Assembly: GCF_022581195.2 (NCBI RefSeq)
Contig: NC_061466.1
Span: forward strand, 2,480,001-2,544,000
DNA length: 64,000 bases
Origin: Helicoverpa zea
Lineage: Eukaryota > Arthropoda > Insecta > Lepidoptera > Noctuidae
Reading direction: 5' to 3'
Positions 23,470 to 36,900 of the stretch are shown in pieces; position 1 is the first letter of the stretch; the number at the start of each line of letters is the position of its first letter. The position numbers and the translations under genes were made by a program. The notes beneath the pieces are model-generated. The model searched no databases, had not been told where the DNA came from, and saw nothing but the letters and a program-made list of their open reading frames with translations.

Positions 23470-26400
23470 CTACGACTTCTCATCATTCTCCTTGATTTCG
23501 CCAACTTTTCTGCCTAAGAACCTAAAGTTCTCACTGTAGCCATCGCCGTAACCTCCAAAGTAGTTTCCAGCCGTGGCCGAATAAGGCCGGTCTAAGCCAG
23601 GCCTGTATTGGTTGCTGTAACCGGGTCTGTAGCTGGCCTGGTAACCACCTTGGTAGCCGCCTTGGTAGCCTGTGTTGCTGCCAGAGTAGCCTGGGTAACC
23701 GGGACGAGAGTTGTAGTCAAATCCCGGCCTGTTTGGGCGGTAACCTGGTAACAAATCAGAAGATACATCGTTAGTCGGTTATAAATAACGTAAGTAACGT
23801 GTAACGGAACTATGATTCCGTTATTATAAACAATTATTTCAATAAATAACAGCATATCAGACGGTTATTGTCTGTTGGTAAATATAGGCTATCATTGACC
23901 GCTAAATTAATGAACATGGGGAACACATCATAATCACCCAGATCAGATACCTAACCACCTACAATTTATTGATCATTGGCAGTTGTATGGACGGACTTAA
24001 TCATTGTCCTATAATAATGACATAATTTGAGAAACCCCCTTATGTATCATAAGTAGTTGCAAAGGGTCAAGATATCATGACTACGTGCATTAACTGATGT
24101 TCTTGCATGGGTAGTCTAACGTCGATATAGGGAAGTAGCGATTTTACGATTTATGTATATTTTTGGTGTACTATTAGATTGCTATGGAAAACTCTTGTTT
24201 TATGTAGTAATATTAATTATTATAGGCCTAGCCGTATTTGGGTCCAATAGATACATATTTATAAGACGTCATTATCAGAATTACTCAAAATGGAGAAATA
24301 AACCATCCACGCGAAGGCTGACATCCGCGCGGACGGAGTCGCGGGCGGAAGCTAGTGTAGTAATAAAATTGAAGTCTCATCTCAATTGATCAGTATTCCA
24401 CGAAGTATTTTGAAGATATCATGTATCAAAGACCGTTGTCATTCGTCCACTTGGAAGGGGATAAGGACAGGGAGCGCGTGTAGCCATTTGAGCTGCTCAT
24501 TAAATCATAGGATGTTAAACTATCTACCTGATTTGTTTCATGATATATAGGTAGATTTTTTTATCTGTAGAGCTGATTATTATTTAAAATTCATATTTTT
24601 TTTATAATTTAACCACTGAAGTGCAAACCTAAAATAGGTATAACTGAACATAATCAGGACATCCCAAGTCTGACTCATACCTACTAAAACGTTAGCACCT
24701 AACAAAGAAACGTAATTCCCACCGTCTAAAAACCGAATCACTTTTTTCTGACGTCAAATCTCAGAGCCGCTACAATAGAGCGTGCGAATAATTGAGTTTT
24801 TACAAGATTCACGTAAATTATGTTATTTATGTGTAAAGAGCGATGGCCGTACTGGCCACTGACTCCTTGTACGTGATCGTTTTCCACGAATACCTCATTA
24901 ATGTTTAATATAAATGTCTTTTGTCAGTGGCATTGATGGGAATGCAAGTGCGTCCAGATTTATGTATTGATAAACCGTAACACTATAAGACGACCATTGT
25001 TGTCTACTTATAAATGGATTCTTTTGCATTGCATATTTTATTTTGGTATTTTCTCACGGGCAGTTGGCAACTCCGATTATCTATAGCCTTTGAAGGACTT
25101 TTTATCAGCCAATTGCATCTTCCTTTTTGATATAATGTAACTATGAAGTACGTACCCGCCTACCTACAAAGTAGTGTTTGACTATAGATGAGCGTTATTG
25201 CAGATACTTTTAACCGCCTACTCTAAAAGGAGGAAGTTCTAAAGAACAATGTCAGGTTTCGGCCCACCCAATCAACTTTTAAAACTGAATTCTCACGGAC
25301 ACAAAGTTCTATACAACAATTTACATATAAAATACTAACTTCTTATAAAATATTTAATTGTTATCTAGAACTTTTCCAAAAAAAAATATCATGTTAATAA
25401 GTAATTATTTTGTTTATCGAGTTCAGGTTTTTCGTTTGAATAATTTGGAATAATTTGGTTTTGAGAAGTTCAATGCAAAAGTGGAAAACATAGAAAAGCT
25501 TCTGATATTAAACTACACAAAAAACTGTAAGAATTTTCACTGTACATGAAATATTTTTATTGAGCCTAAGTTACTATGGACGTCTGACATTGTTCTTTTT
25601 TTATCTACTAGAAGTTCTTCATCTTATCAACTATTTATCGTAACTAAACACCGGTATTTAACTCCATCTATACTTATAGTACATGATATAATCAGTAAGC
25701 CATGCGTACCACTGCCGCCGTATCCCGGATATCCTTGTCCGAAGCCGCCGTAGCCGCCCGGGTAACCGCCGCCTGCACCGTAGCCGCCTGAACCTGTCAA
25801 AAGATATTATAGGTTGTAAGTATAAATGAATGGTTTATGGCATATCCATGGGGCATAATTTCTCTCTCTCTGAGTTGGGGAAACTGATACTGCAAATACG
25901 TATTAAAGACTATTTAATTTCAGATGCTACTTATTGTAGATTGAGGAAAGTAGCTAATTGTCAATGAAATATTTAATAAATTTTTACAGTTTGCTACTTT
26001 TTATCAAAAACCACTTTAAATCTTACAAGATCTACATTAAATCAATATAACTTAAAAACAACACTGACCTCCAATTCCGCCAGGATATCCTCCCTGTCCT
26101 GGATACGATCCAAATCCAGGTGCACCAAAGCCTTGATTGCCCCCATATCCTCCTCCGTAGCCAGGGCTACCTCCATAACCCCCTAAACCACCTCCGTAGC
26201 CGCCAATCCCACCGCCGTAACTCCCTAGTCCACCTCCGTAACCCCCTGTAGCACCTCCGTAGCCATTGTTGTAGCCCCCGTACCCACCCGGGTTATACCC
26301 GGACGAGTACCCGGGCCTCAGCAGTCCGTACCCACCGGTACTCCGTCTCTGACCATCAATGATGTCATTGCTTGTGTCCCCCACTTTTTGAGCGACGGTC

Positions 26401-28965
26401 ACGGCCAAAGAACATGACAGCAAAATTATATTCTGTAAAAAATCAACAAAAAATCTCTAATTAGCGTTGCGTTTAATGATCTTGATTTTTTTTTTATCGG
26501 AATTATTAACAGAATGAAAAAATAAGTTATAAGTAAGTAAAGTATGATGTTTTGGGATAACGAAGAAGCTGTGTAGTTAAACGTTCTTCAGTGTGCATAA
26601 GTCATCTTTGAACGCTTACTTAGAAGCTTTGAACTACGAGTTGGAAATATATTTCCCTAGGCATGTTACAATGATATTTAAAAAATATATGTTAACCCTA
26701 TAATTAGCTATATACTCAATAACCTCAGTATCGCAAACGTAACATTGCAACACAAGTTAATTCATCAGTAACAGAACAAAGGCTCATTGCTCAATGCTCG
26801 TAACAATTTAAACTAAGCTCAACAATGCATGTCCTCACTCTCCTCTTCCTTAAGTCTTCGTGTTACTGAGGCTAAGTTTGTTTACAGATGTTCTTTGTTT
26901 GCTGCACAACATAATTGGCTCAGCTCTTTAATGGTTTTCGATGTACCTAACTAGTAGACAATAGCACAAACAATAGTTCCTGCTAAAAGGTTTGGTAACT
27001 AATGATGCACTTAAAACGAATTGGGAGACAGACGGCTGCCTAAATTCAACTAATTTTGAGAATAACGCAAAATAGTAGGACCTACATCAAGGTAGTTTTA
27101 CTTCTAGTAATAAAAAGATGCAACTGAATCCAATAAATTAATATTTCTTTTCGATTGAATCGTGTCCACCACATAAAGAGCGTCAAAAGAATTTCTAAAA
27201 AGTTATTAAAAGTTAAACAGACCTTTACAAAAACTATACTCCATTTAGTTTTGTGGTCGTTGACCTTTAGTGAAGTTCATCAAAACATGAATTTGTATTG
27301 TTCTCGCCAGAGGAAAATTGTTTATTTACTTCTATTTTACAGTCATGGAAGGCGTTTATACCTATACCATTGAAATACGGGATTGAAGCCCGATGTGTAG
27401 CCAGGTATTTGTTTGATGAGAGGATTTTTTAATGCTTAGAAAATGCAATGTCAAAGAAAAACTGCATTTTAAGTTTACATCGAGTGAAGAAGATTCATCG
27501 AGAAAATATTTTTCGTAAGTCTTCTATTTAATTTGACTAAGAACATTTCCATTTTTCAGTTATAGCTGATAATGGCTGATTTATCAGTAATAAGTTGATA
27601 ATCTATGGATACTATTTTCCTCATTCATTGTCATTTAGAAAACTTTTTTTAACCTTCACCTACGTTTTAAGTTGATAACATTATGTATAGGCTTTTTATC
27701 GTAAGATAAATATTCTTCCTATTGACACAGTTCTGTTTTCCTTAGATAGGCGCTAGCTACTTCATTTTTTCTATAGGTACTTATGTGTTGAGTACCTACT
27801 AACACAGCGAAAGCAAATTGCTAACTCACGTTGCATTTACTCGTTGATAATCTAAGGACAATATGTAACGTAATATTTGTTGCCGAATTCATTATTTTGT
27901 TGGATATTATCTTTAATTAAACATCCTATTTCGATTACGAGAGCGTAGTACACTGTAGGATTTCGTTCAAAGGGCGTTTTAAGGAGTTCCCAACCATAAA
28001 CGCATGTTTTAAGATAAGATTACATTTTTATTTAATTGGAAGTGAGTAACCTCACATCCTTTTATTTTTATTATTTGCTGATGCAAATGTATGTACCTTA
28101 ACAACATAATTTTCAAAGCCTTGTACTTTTATCGTCCAAATGTTCTAATCAGGTAGGTATATTATTCGGGAAATAATATCCATGATACTATCATTGTTAT
28201 TTAATCAAACAACAAAACTGAAGGTTGCTTAAATGCAAAATCAGGTCTAATAATAGAAAGATACAATCGTACAGAACTTTTCTATTAAAATTAAAAAGAC
28301 TTATCTGATGATCTGTACGAATACGCTTAGCGCCCCTTAGCGATCGATTGGCGCCAAATAAATAGGATGCGAGATAATAGTGTTGTAACTAGTTATCAGG
28401 AATATTTGTACCATAATAGTTTATACGGCTCATAATAATTTAAATTACTTCAAATCAAGGAAATTCATGTTTTCAATGCCTACGTGTTATTTTGTAAAAA
28501 AACAATTGTCGGCAGATTTATCACAATCAAAAGCCTGTCCCAAACTGTGATGTATTACAATTTAATTACCAGATATTTAAAAAAGATAGCAATATCAAGA
28601 TCAAACGGCCAATTCGTTGGTTGATAGCATCTTAACAATCCGTTAGATTAGGTATCGTGAAAATCTAATCATTGTGATAATGGTTATCAGTGAACTGAAT
28701 TAGAAACCGCTCCAATTTTTTACACGTTTTAATCGTCTAATTTGTAATTTAAATAAATAAATGTACAAAAGAGGTGTAATAAGCGAATTAAAAACTTTTT
28801 ATGTATGAAAACAATTTTGAATTTGGAATGCATTTCTTTTTTTTTCACTTTTTATACGAAACTCTTTTCTATTTCCCCGAGAATTAGATTTAAGTATGAC
28901 AAATAATACGCTAACGATATATTCACTTCACTATTTATAAAAATATCGCTCACCAAGATATTCAT
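23470..28965 (-). CDS. Secreted glycine/tyrosine-rich protein, probably structural
   Basis: Four coding exons are joined: 28965-28954 (only ATG AAT ATC TTG), 26432-26069, 25793-25710 and 23744-23470. They give 244 residues, and every intron has GT/AG in consistent phase. The first junction yields MNILNIILLSCSLAVTVAQ, a convincing signal peptide, which supports the tiny first exon. The mature protein has a short polar segment (KVGDTSNDIIDGQRRS), long Gly-Gly-Tyr repeats (GGYGG, GGGLGSYGGG, GFGAPGFGSYPGQ), then Tyr-Pro-Arg-rich YRPGY and GGYQ repeats. It ends in a charged segment (RFLGRKVGEIKENDEKS). Such composition is common in cuticle, eggshell and silk-associated proteins. Which one cannot be told. 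A cysteine pair is not obvious. Extra exons could have been missed. Confidence 0.65.
24305..24360 (+). repeat. LINE tail fragment in an intron
   Basis: The phrase 'gcgcggacggagtcgcgggc' followed by 'ggaagctagt' is familiar to me from 3' regions of a common lepidopteran LINE (recalled, not searched). Its high GC content stands out in the AT-rich intron. Confidence 0.45.
26433..28953. other. Large first intron of the glycine-rich gene
   Basis: The intron is 2.5 kb and AT-rich. No coding exon or repeat border was recognised. The ORF at 27155-27373 on the plus strand has no known motif. Confidence 0.45.
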
Positions 28966-29029
28966 GATCACTGCGGTCCACACTACACTGTGATCTGTTT
29001 AACAATGATCATGATCTGTTGATCTCAGC

Positions 29030-29038
29030 ATTTATATT
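29030..29038 (-). promoter_or_regulatory. Probable TATA box of the glycine-rich gene
   Basis: The minus strand reads ATATAAAT about 65-75 bp before the ATG at 28965, which would place the start site near 29005 and leave a 5' UTR of about 40 nt. This is a TATA-driven arrangement common in strongly expressed insect structural genes (inference). Confidence 0.5.
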
Positions 29039-29039
29039 C

Positions 29040-31210
29040 TCACTAGTGTGTGAGGGTTTTTGTCTTATACAATGATAGATCGTCAGTCTAATTAATGCGG
29101 TTGTAAAATTGTTTGTACACATTGTTTGGGTTCGATCTAACGGATATTACGTGCGAAATTGATAGGTTAAAGCTGCGTCTATATTTATCGATGCAGTATG
29201 ATGGGATGCTATTTATATCGTTCTAAACAAATCAGTATTACTAACATAAATTATACTGGACAATTTATAGAATGTGACTTGTTATAAAAAAAATAATAAT
29301 AACGGTGTTGAGATTCAGGTGCAACATTGATACCATAAAAAAAATAGTTCCGCCAATGTTAAACAGGCAACATTGATAAAAACTTTGCATGTCACTAAGC
29401 AAACAAGGAGCTCTTGAAAGAGATTATCCACGGATTAACTGAAGGTACTTCTTAATTTAATCGCATTTGATAAAGCCACTATATCAATATTTTGTTAACA
29501 AAATTAGGTAGGTATATCATTTTTCACTGGAAGCGGAATACCTTGACCGACACAAATTCTGAGAAAACGATGCAATAAAAAATCACCTTCTGGACTTTTG
29601 AGAACAATTGTGTGATAAAAGTAATTGGTTATACATATTTTTATATCTAATTGTAGCCAATAAATAATGATAAAAAATAAACATAGAAGACATTCTTTAT
29701 TATTAGTTAGAGTTTATACCCATTTATGTACATTACAAATTACTGGGAGATGTTTGAAACTTATCTTCTGTTATGTGGACGATGCTTTAAGTCCCTTTCG
29801 CTAAAATTATTATTGAAATACGACACGAGGAAATATACAGAAAGAGTTAGGAAATTATTGGATAATTATTGGGGAAGTTATATTGTATTGTTTTAGAAAC
29901 ATGTACGGACTAGTTATGGAATAACCATAATTTCTGCTCTATTTTTTATAACAGATTAGATTTTGATTGGCATCGCGATACAATTTCTACATGTTCGTAT
30001 CCTGTACAGCTTTTAAATAATAGATTTTCAATAATGTTGAGGAATTGTTACAATTTGCAGTGCAATTCTTTTTTTTAATTTAGACACTTTTGGTTAAGGT
30101 ATTACAACCTCTTTGCAAACAAATAAAATGAAAACATACTGGCAAATAAAAAAAGCAGCGGAACGCTATTTCGAAATTTAAAATTTTTGACAGCGCGGGC
30201 TAAAGGACGCATGATTTTCAATTGTTCAATTTGCAAATACATAAAATGTTTTTTATTGTAAAAAATGTTATGTGACTTAATTATTTTATTAATAATAGTT
30301 CAATGTCATAGAAGTGTGTGGAAGTTTCAATTTTACCAATTGTTTTTTGGTAAGTGTTTTATTTTATTGTTTACATCAGACATGGAACAATAGACTGCTT
30401 GAGGATTTATTTTTTTTTCTAAAGAAAGCATTGAATACGTACGAAATAACATTGTACAGAATATTATATGTCAGGATTATTTTGTTTGTATTTCTTGTCC
30501 TTCGACAAAGTCATCCAGTTTTCTCTGTCTGAAGCATGCTGACTAGAAGAAAAATGTTCAGTTGTACTTTGCACTTATAAAGATACATTGACGCATTCAT
30601 ATTATCGCATAGATTGTTATCACCATCTACTGATTATAATTTGTTCCAACATGGCCCATAGTACATGGCAATATGTTTAACCTAGTTATTGATATACTTG
30701 TAGGTGATGCAATGGTGACTTTTAAGGAAGAGAAAGTTAAAATGAAGATCCTTAAGGAATATGAACGGAGGGCCAATAATTAAGTATCATCACGACTTAT
30801 GTCCTTGAGGAATTACACGCTGCACGGAATTTCAATTCAAATGTCAGTAAGTTGTGTTTATTTTATTGTCTTAGTATTGGCTTCGTTAAATCAGGGATTA
30901 CATTGGTCCTTTGTATAAATAGGCATTTTTTCACTTCTTCACAAATGTAGAATAATCCGAGGTATTGTTAGTAGGAAACTTGAAACTTGTATTTCCTCAT
31001 TGTCATTCAGCTAGGTATAAGCATAATCATTAAGTGTATATTCGACAAAATAGATGGCGTTACCTACAACAAAGATATTAATTTCCTTGTTTCCTAAAGA
31101 TTAGTTTGAATGTTATTTTCTCAAAATATTCGCAACTATAACAATGGTGTTTATCAAATAAAACTACTAAAACATTCTACTAAATAAATAGTGTTACATT
31201 TAACCCAGAG
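29040..31210. other. AT-rich intergenic, no gene seen
   Basis: No coding region or clear repeat border was recognised. It includes the upstream flank of the glycine-rich gene. Confidence 0.5.
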
Positions 31211-33971
31211 TATAGACAGTCGGAGAGACACAAGGCCAATACGGTGTGGGCTTTTTAATTAAGAAGAAATATAAAAACAACATAGAAAACTTCATAGGCA
31301 TATCAGATAGAGTTTGCCTCCTAAACATGAAATTTGGCAAAGAAACAATAGCAATTATACAGGTTTACGCCCCTACCTCTGCAGCACAAGAAGAGGAAAT
31401 TGATATTTTTTATGATCACATCGATAAGGCTCAGAAATTAACGAAGGGAAAAATGATTTTAATGGGAGATTTTAATGCAAAAATCGGGAAAAGAAAGCCC
31501 ATAGAAAACATAATTATGGGACCATATTGCTATGGAACGAGGAACGGCAGAGGAGACAAATTACTACAATATGCATTAATAAACAAACTCACAATAATTA
31601 ATACATTATTCAAGAAAAAATTCAAAAATTTATGGACATGGACTTCACCAGACAAACAACATAAAAACCAAATTGACTATATTATGAGCAACAACCCAAA
31701 ACTATTCACAAATTTTGAAATTTTAAATAATAGTATATTTCCAAGTGACCACAGGCTTCTAAGAGGCACAGTGGAACTGAAAAAAGTTAAGAAAAGTAGA
31801 ACAGCGTACAGTGCTGAAAGTCGATTTGAAACATGGAGCGACGAAAACCAACAAGCGTATATCGACACTTTGGAGGAAAAATCTCTACAAATACAATGGG
31901 AGCACAGCGATGACATAGAGTCATTTTATTTAAAGGTAGTAACGGCGATAAAGCAAAGTCTAAATGCTGTCACATCAACAAAAAGCCGTAGAGCTATTCT
32001 TACCGAAGAAACTAAACAACAACTTAAGAAACGCATCGAACTTCAAAATAAACCATCCAAAACCAAAGAGGAGAAACAAGCACTTACAGATATCTACAAA
32101 ACTACAAACAAAATGCTAAAAAAGGACTACGATAACTACAGAATAGAAATAATTGAAAAGAACCTAATTACCACTGGTAGTCAGAAGAAAGCATACAAAC
32201 AAATAAATACAGAGAAAAAATGGATACATACACTGAAAGCAAAAACATATACAAGCAAACTACAAACGCGAAAAGATATTATAAATATAGCTACTGAATT
32301 TTATACAAATCTCTATCAAAAAGAGTGCAGCGAAGGAAACGAGTTCCGAAGATACAAACTAGAACAAAATACACCCGTCGCGCCTTTTGACTACGGGGAA
32401 ATATTGGAAAAAATAGACAAATTAAAAAAGGAAAAAAGCCCAGGTCCTGATAACATCCCGAACGAAGCTCTTAAAACTGGAAAGAAAATGTTGATACGCC
32501 CCATCACAAGTCTATTTAACAGGATCTTAGAAAAACAAGAAATACCTAAGAGCTGGGGCGAATCTCGAATAATATTGTTGTATAAAAAGGGAGATCCTAC
32601 AGATATAAATAATTATAGACCTATTAGCCTGTTGCCAACATTATACAAACTATTCGCCATGTGTTTAGAAAAACGAATTGCAACAAGCGTAGAGGCGAGC
32701 CAACCAGTGGAACAAGCAGGATTCCGTCCGGGCTACTCCACCATAGATCACATACATACATTGGACCAAATAGTAGAAAAACACACAGAGTTCAACCAGC
32801 CCCTCTACCTTGCCTACATAGATTACGCAAAAGCTTTCGACTCAATTTCACACGAGAGTATATGGCAAGCGCTCACAAACCAAGCTGTTTCACAAACCTA
32901 CATAAACATACTCAAAAACATATATAAAAATAGCACAAGCAGGGTGAAACTGGACAGACTTGGACCAAAAATCTATATAAAAAGAGGAGTCAAACAAGGA
33001 GACCCATTGTCCCCAAAAATATTTATAGCCGTGCTACAAGATATCATGAAAGAACTTAAATGGAGAAAGAAAGGAATAAAAATAGGTACACAATTCCTTA
33101 GCAATCTGAGATTCGCAGATGATATCATAATATTTGCAAAAACAAGCAACGAGCTGGAAACAATGATAAGAGAACTAGATACAGCTAGCAAAAAAATAGG
33201 CCTACAATTAAACACCTCAAAAACTAAAGTTGCAACTAATAGCATACAAAGACCTATAATAGTAAACGGAACAGCTATAGAGTACGTGGAGAGTTATATA
33301 TATCTTGGGAAACAAATATCATTTAAGAAATCAAGACACGAAGATGAACTACAACGCCGTATCAATATGACTTGGAGAAAGTACTGGACCTTTAAAGAAA
33401 TACTGAAAGCAAAACTCCCACTGAAGCTCAAAAAGAAAGTTATCGATTCATGCTTACTGCCCTGCCTGTCATATGGAGCACAAACTTGGATTTTCCTAAA
33501 GAAAACTATACACAAAATACGTACCTGCCAGCGCGCTATGGAAAGAAGCATTTTAGGCATAAAACTTAAAGATAAATGCAAGAGCGAAGACATTAGAAAA
33601 AAGACACAGCTAATAGACGCAGCACAGCACGCGCAAAAACTCAAGTGGAGATGGGCGGGACACGTCGCCCGCATGACAGACGAAAGATGGACAAAACGAG
33701 TCACTGAATGGTCAGGTCCAAGCGGAACAAGGAGTAAAGGCAGACCCAAGGACCGCTGGATTGACGAAATTCAGAAGATTGCAGGAAAAGATTGGATGAT
33801 GAAAGCAAAAAATCGAAAAAAATGGAACAAGCTGGAGGAGGCCTATACCCAGAGCGGGGCCATGCGTATATATTAGTCTAGATTTTTATTCAGTTTTGTT
33901 TTATGTACATTCAATGTAACTTGCATGGAAATAAAGGCTATATTATTATTATTATTATTTATAGACAGTCG
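31211..33971 (+). mobile_element. RTE-type LINE, 5'-truncated, with 12-bp target-site duplication
   Basis: The 12-mer 'tatagacagtcg' occurs at 31211-31222 and again at 33960-33971, directly flanking the element. The insertion ends in a run of 'att' repeats, the microsatellite tail characteristic of RTE elements. The 5' end enters the endonuclease domain directly, so several dozen N-terminal codons are missing. The intact duplication and the uninterrupted frame suggest a recent insertion. Confidence 0.85.
31225..33876 (+). CDS. RTE LINE polyprotein: truncated endonuclease plus reverse transcriptase
   Basis: An uninterrupted frame of about 880 codons has no native start because the element is 5'-truncated; the first in-frame ATG is at about 31327. 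The endonuclease part has QYGVGFLIKKKYK, IIQVYAPTSAAQEEE, KMILMGDFNAKIG and PSDHRLLRG. The reverse transcriptase has KSPGPDNIPNEALKTG, DINNYRPISLLPTLYKLF, EQAGFRPGYSTIDHIHT, AYIDYAKAFDSI, RGVKQGDPLSPKIF and the catalytic FADD in LRFADDIIIFA. The C-terminus has KLKWRWAGHVARMTDERWTK, which is typical of the RTE clade. It would nick target DNA and reverse-transcribe LINE or SINE RNA. A complete nuclease cannot be made from this copy. It might still be read from a flanking promoter. Confidence 0.85.
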   Translation, partial: ETQGQYGVGFLIKKKYKNNIENFIGISDRVCLLNMKFGKETIAIIQVYAPTSAAQEEEIDIFYDHIDKAQKLTKGKMILMGDFNAKIGKRKPIENIIMGPYCYGTRNGRGDKLLQYALINKLTIINTLFKKKFKNLWTWTSPDKQHKNQIDYIMSNNPKLFTNFEILNNSIFPSDHRLLRGTVELKKVKKSRTAYSAESRFETWSDENQQAYIDTLEEKSLQIQWEHSDDIESFYLKVVTAIKQSLNAVTSTKSRRAILTEETKQQLKKRIELQNKPSKTKEEKQALTDIYKTTNKMLKKDYDNYRIEIIEKNLITTGSQKKAYKQINTEKKWIHTLKAKTYTSKLQTRKDIINIATEFYTNLYQKECSEGNEFRRYKLEQNTPVAPFDYGEILEKIDKLKKEKSPGPDNIPNEALKTGKKMLIRPITSLFNRILEKQEIPKSWGESRIILLYKKGDPTDINNYRPISLLPTLYKLFAMCLEKRIATSVEASQPVEQAGFRPGYSTIDHIHTLDQIVEKHTEFNQPLYLAYIDYAKAFDSISHESIWQALTNQAVSQTYINILKNIYKNSTSRVKLDRLGPKIYIKRGVKQGDPLSPKIFIAVLQDIMKELKWRKKGIKIGTQFLSNLRFADDIIIFAKTSNELETMIRELDTASKKIGLQLNTSKTKVATNSIQRPIIVNGTAIEYVESYIYLGKQISFKKSRHEDELQRRINMTWRKYWTFKEILKAKLPLKLKKKVIDSCLLPCLSYGAQTWIFLKKTIHKIRTCQRAMERSILGIKLKDKCKSEDIRKKTQLIDAAQHAQKLKWRWAGHVARMTDERWTKRVTEWSGPSGTRSKGRPKDRWIDEIQKIAGKDWMMKAKNRKKWNKLEEAYTQSGAMRIY

Positions 33972-36900
33972 ATCAAGTAAATGCAAGCCAATAAATTCCT
34001 ATCGATTTTTATATATCTCTTTACTGCGTCTGATTTTACAGAAATATTATGTTCTTCTAGTATATGCTTATCTGATCGCAGACTGCAAGCAAGCTCGAGA
34101 TTACCAAGCAGTCTGCTATACTCGACAAACATACTCAATATATTATTAACCCATTATGTTAATGCATTATGAGACAATGACATAATAAAATTGTGAATAT
34201 CTTATTCGTCCCTTGCGCCACCAATTATCCTTGGCCGTAATGGTCACAATACTTAGACAGCTATTCATTCTGCCTTAAGCGTAACAGCTGTTGAGTCATT
34301 TTTATTATATCCTAACATTGTCTTCCGGATTGTCTTTATATATTAGTGTATGTAACAATTAACAGTTTGTTTGAGGCCGTATGCAGATGGTCGCTGATTG
34401 TCGGTTACCGAATTTAGCCCAATAGGGTGCTTTGTGAATTAATCACTTGGTTTTTCTGAAGTTCTTAAGTTGGGAACCTTAAAAAGGGATAGTCGTGTAA
34501 ACTGAGACTTAAAACTATGTTTTTGAATAATAACGTGTCCTGGTGATATTTCGACAACGATAAAGCTGAAAAGGAACAGTCTAAAACATCATGATAAAGT
34601 CATAATTGATTTAAACTAATAGGTACACAATTGCATACATGATACCTATATTTTTCGATAATTTATTTCCATTGTTGTCACGTCAAGTGTTAAATAATTA
34701 CGATACTCTTGTAATTTCGTGAATAGATAATTTTTATTTTATTTGTTTGAATACTTAATTTGGCGTTCAAACAAAGCAATGAATAACAAAGGGTGATTTA
34801 TTAAAATTTATAACAAAAACGGCGTTGATACCAAAATGTGTTTGTTTAGCATGATATTTAATTAATTATTAACAATATGGCTGTATCGTATCAAGATTAT
34901 CGGTATGCTGTTAACTAAAAATAAAATGTAATTTATCATATTGCATCAGGTAACAACAGCTTTTTATAAATTTTGCCGTCAATGGTTTGATAATTTGTAA
35001 TTTATGTTCGCTATAGTAGGTGAAGTATAGAGTATGTAGCTAGCATAAGTGTTTGGCTAAATTGCGTCAAGAATTCTAGACCTGTTTTGTTGTAATTTGA
35101 ATCGCGGACATAATACCTACAAATATTATGAAGTCATTTTTACAATTACGAATTTGTGTTAGGGGTTTTACAAGAGTTATCTACATTTTATATAGCCACC
35201 TATAAAATTCAGCTTTCTCTTTAGGCACTATAAATACACTGAATTATAATTATTATAGTGGCACTAAATACACTGAACCTATTATTTCTTCAGTATTTAA
35301 TCATACGTATTTTTTGGACTTTGAAATCATGAAGGTTGTTTTTCTTTACTATTTGCGGATATTATGATAAGCTCGTGATTCGTATCTCATTATGAATAAA
35401 GGTATTGGAATTTCTACAATTAATGACGCCTACTTATATCGTTGTACGTGGTTCCGAAGAATAAGTATACAACAAAAAATATATTATATTTATTATCCTA
35501 TTTGAATGAATGCTCGGTCTACATATTCCTAAAAATAAAGCAAGCATGATGTTATGGTGTTCTGTCACGGTTCAGAAGGTTTTGTGAGAAAAAAATGTTT
35601 CACCTTACTTGCCTCAATTGAGCCAGTCAAGGTATTTTATTACAACCAAAAAATATGTTAAAGATTTGAATACAATGTGAGCAGTTGCCAATTGTAAGAA
35701 TTCGGGTACGTGTAGGGACGTGGAACTCAATATAAGGTTCTTACATAGCGTCCTATACAATTTACAACCTCGAATGATAATGGTTTTAAATTATCAAGTA
35801 ATACCTACTTAATCAAAATATTCACCAAAGTAAATTATTAACTTTTTTTAACCTACATAATTTAATCATAACGGGTTCAAATTAGGCCTAATTCTACAGC
35901 TGGTATCGCGTCATTCATTCATTTACAACATTTCGCGTCATTATCTTCATAATACGGCAGTTGCAGATGACCTCGTGGGTAAACCCTTTACCGAGAAAAA
36001 CGATAAATCGCTATCTGACACAGATCTGGTCAATACCATTTTTAAATTTCAACAAGGATTCTGGCTATAATTTAAATAATATTATGGATTACGGTCATAT
36101 TTAGATTCCTTCTAAAAAATATTCACTTAAATGTTTTATACCTATTTTCCGACATGGAGCAAGCTGTAAATGAAGCTATTTCTCGTACTTTCTTAGATAT
36201 TGTCAACCCAATGTTCCATAAAGGATTCTTCCAGGCATTGCCATCTCCTTGGGGGCTATTCACGACGTAATTTCTATTTTATGACATCCATTCGAAAGCT
36301 ATTTTGGCTCAACGACCGCCTGACATTCTCTTATTGACTTGAAGGACCACTTTTAATCCCAACTTCCTATCAATATAGATGCTCCTTCATGAAATAAATA
36401 CCTTATACCCACACTAGACACTCAACGTGTTTGTATTTTATTAACAAATGCCTTTGTTTTGAGAAGAAACTTAATATAAATCATCTTTTAAATGTACTAA
36501 TGATTTGTTTCTTAAAACGTGCGATAGAGATGTCTTTAAAAGAGTAAAACAATACTGTATATCACAGAGAACGTAAGACGTGATTAACTTGAAACAGATA
36601 ACGCACCGGACAGCCAATCCGTCGTATCGTGACGTATTGTAGGCGCACGGGATTGGCCGCTGGAGCCCGGCTCCGGCCACCGGATTAGTTAGCGCAATTA
36701 GCAGCTTAGTGTTCTTATCAGGTAAAGTACCTATTCAATATTCATAGTTACTACAAACATACAAACACCATGTTTAATTACACTTTCAGTTAAACACAGT
36801 GCCAATTTACTAAATAAGATGAATTCACTTTAACATCACTTGCAGATTAATACTAGTCGTATTTGAAGTCTGCTAAATCAATAATGAGGTAGGGAAACTG

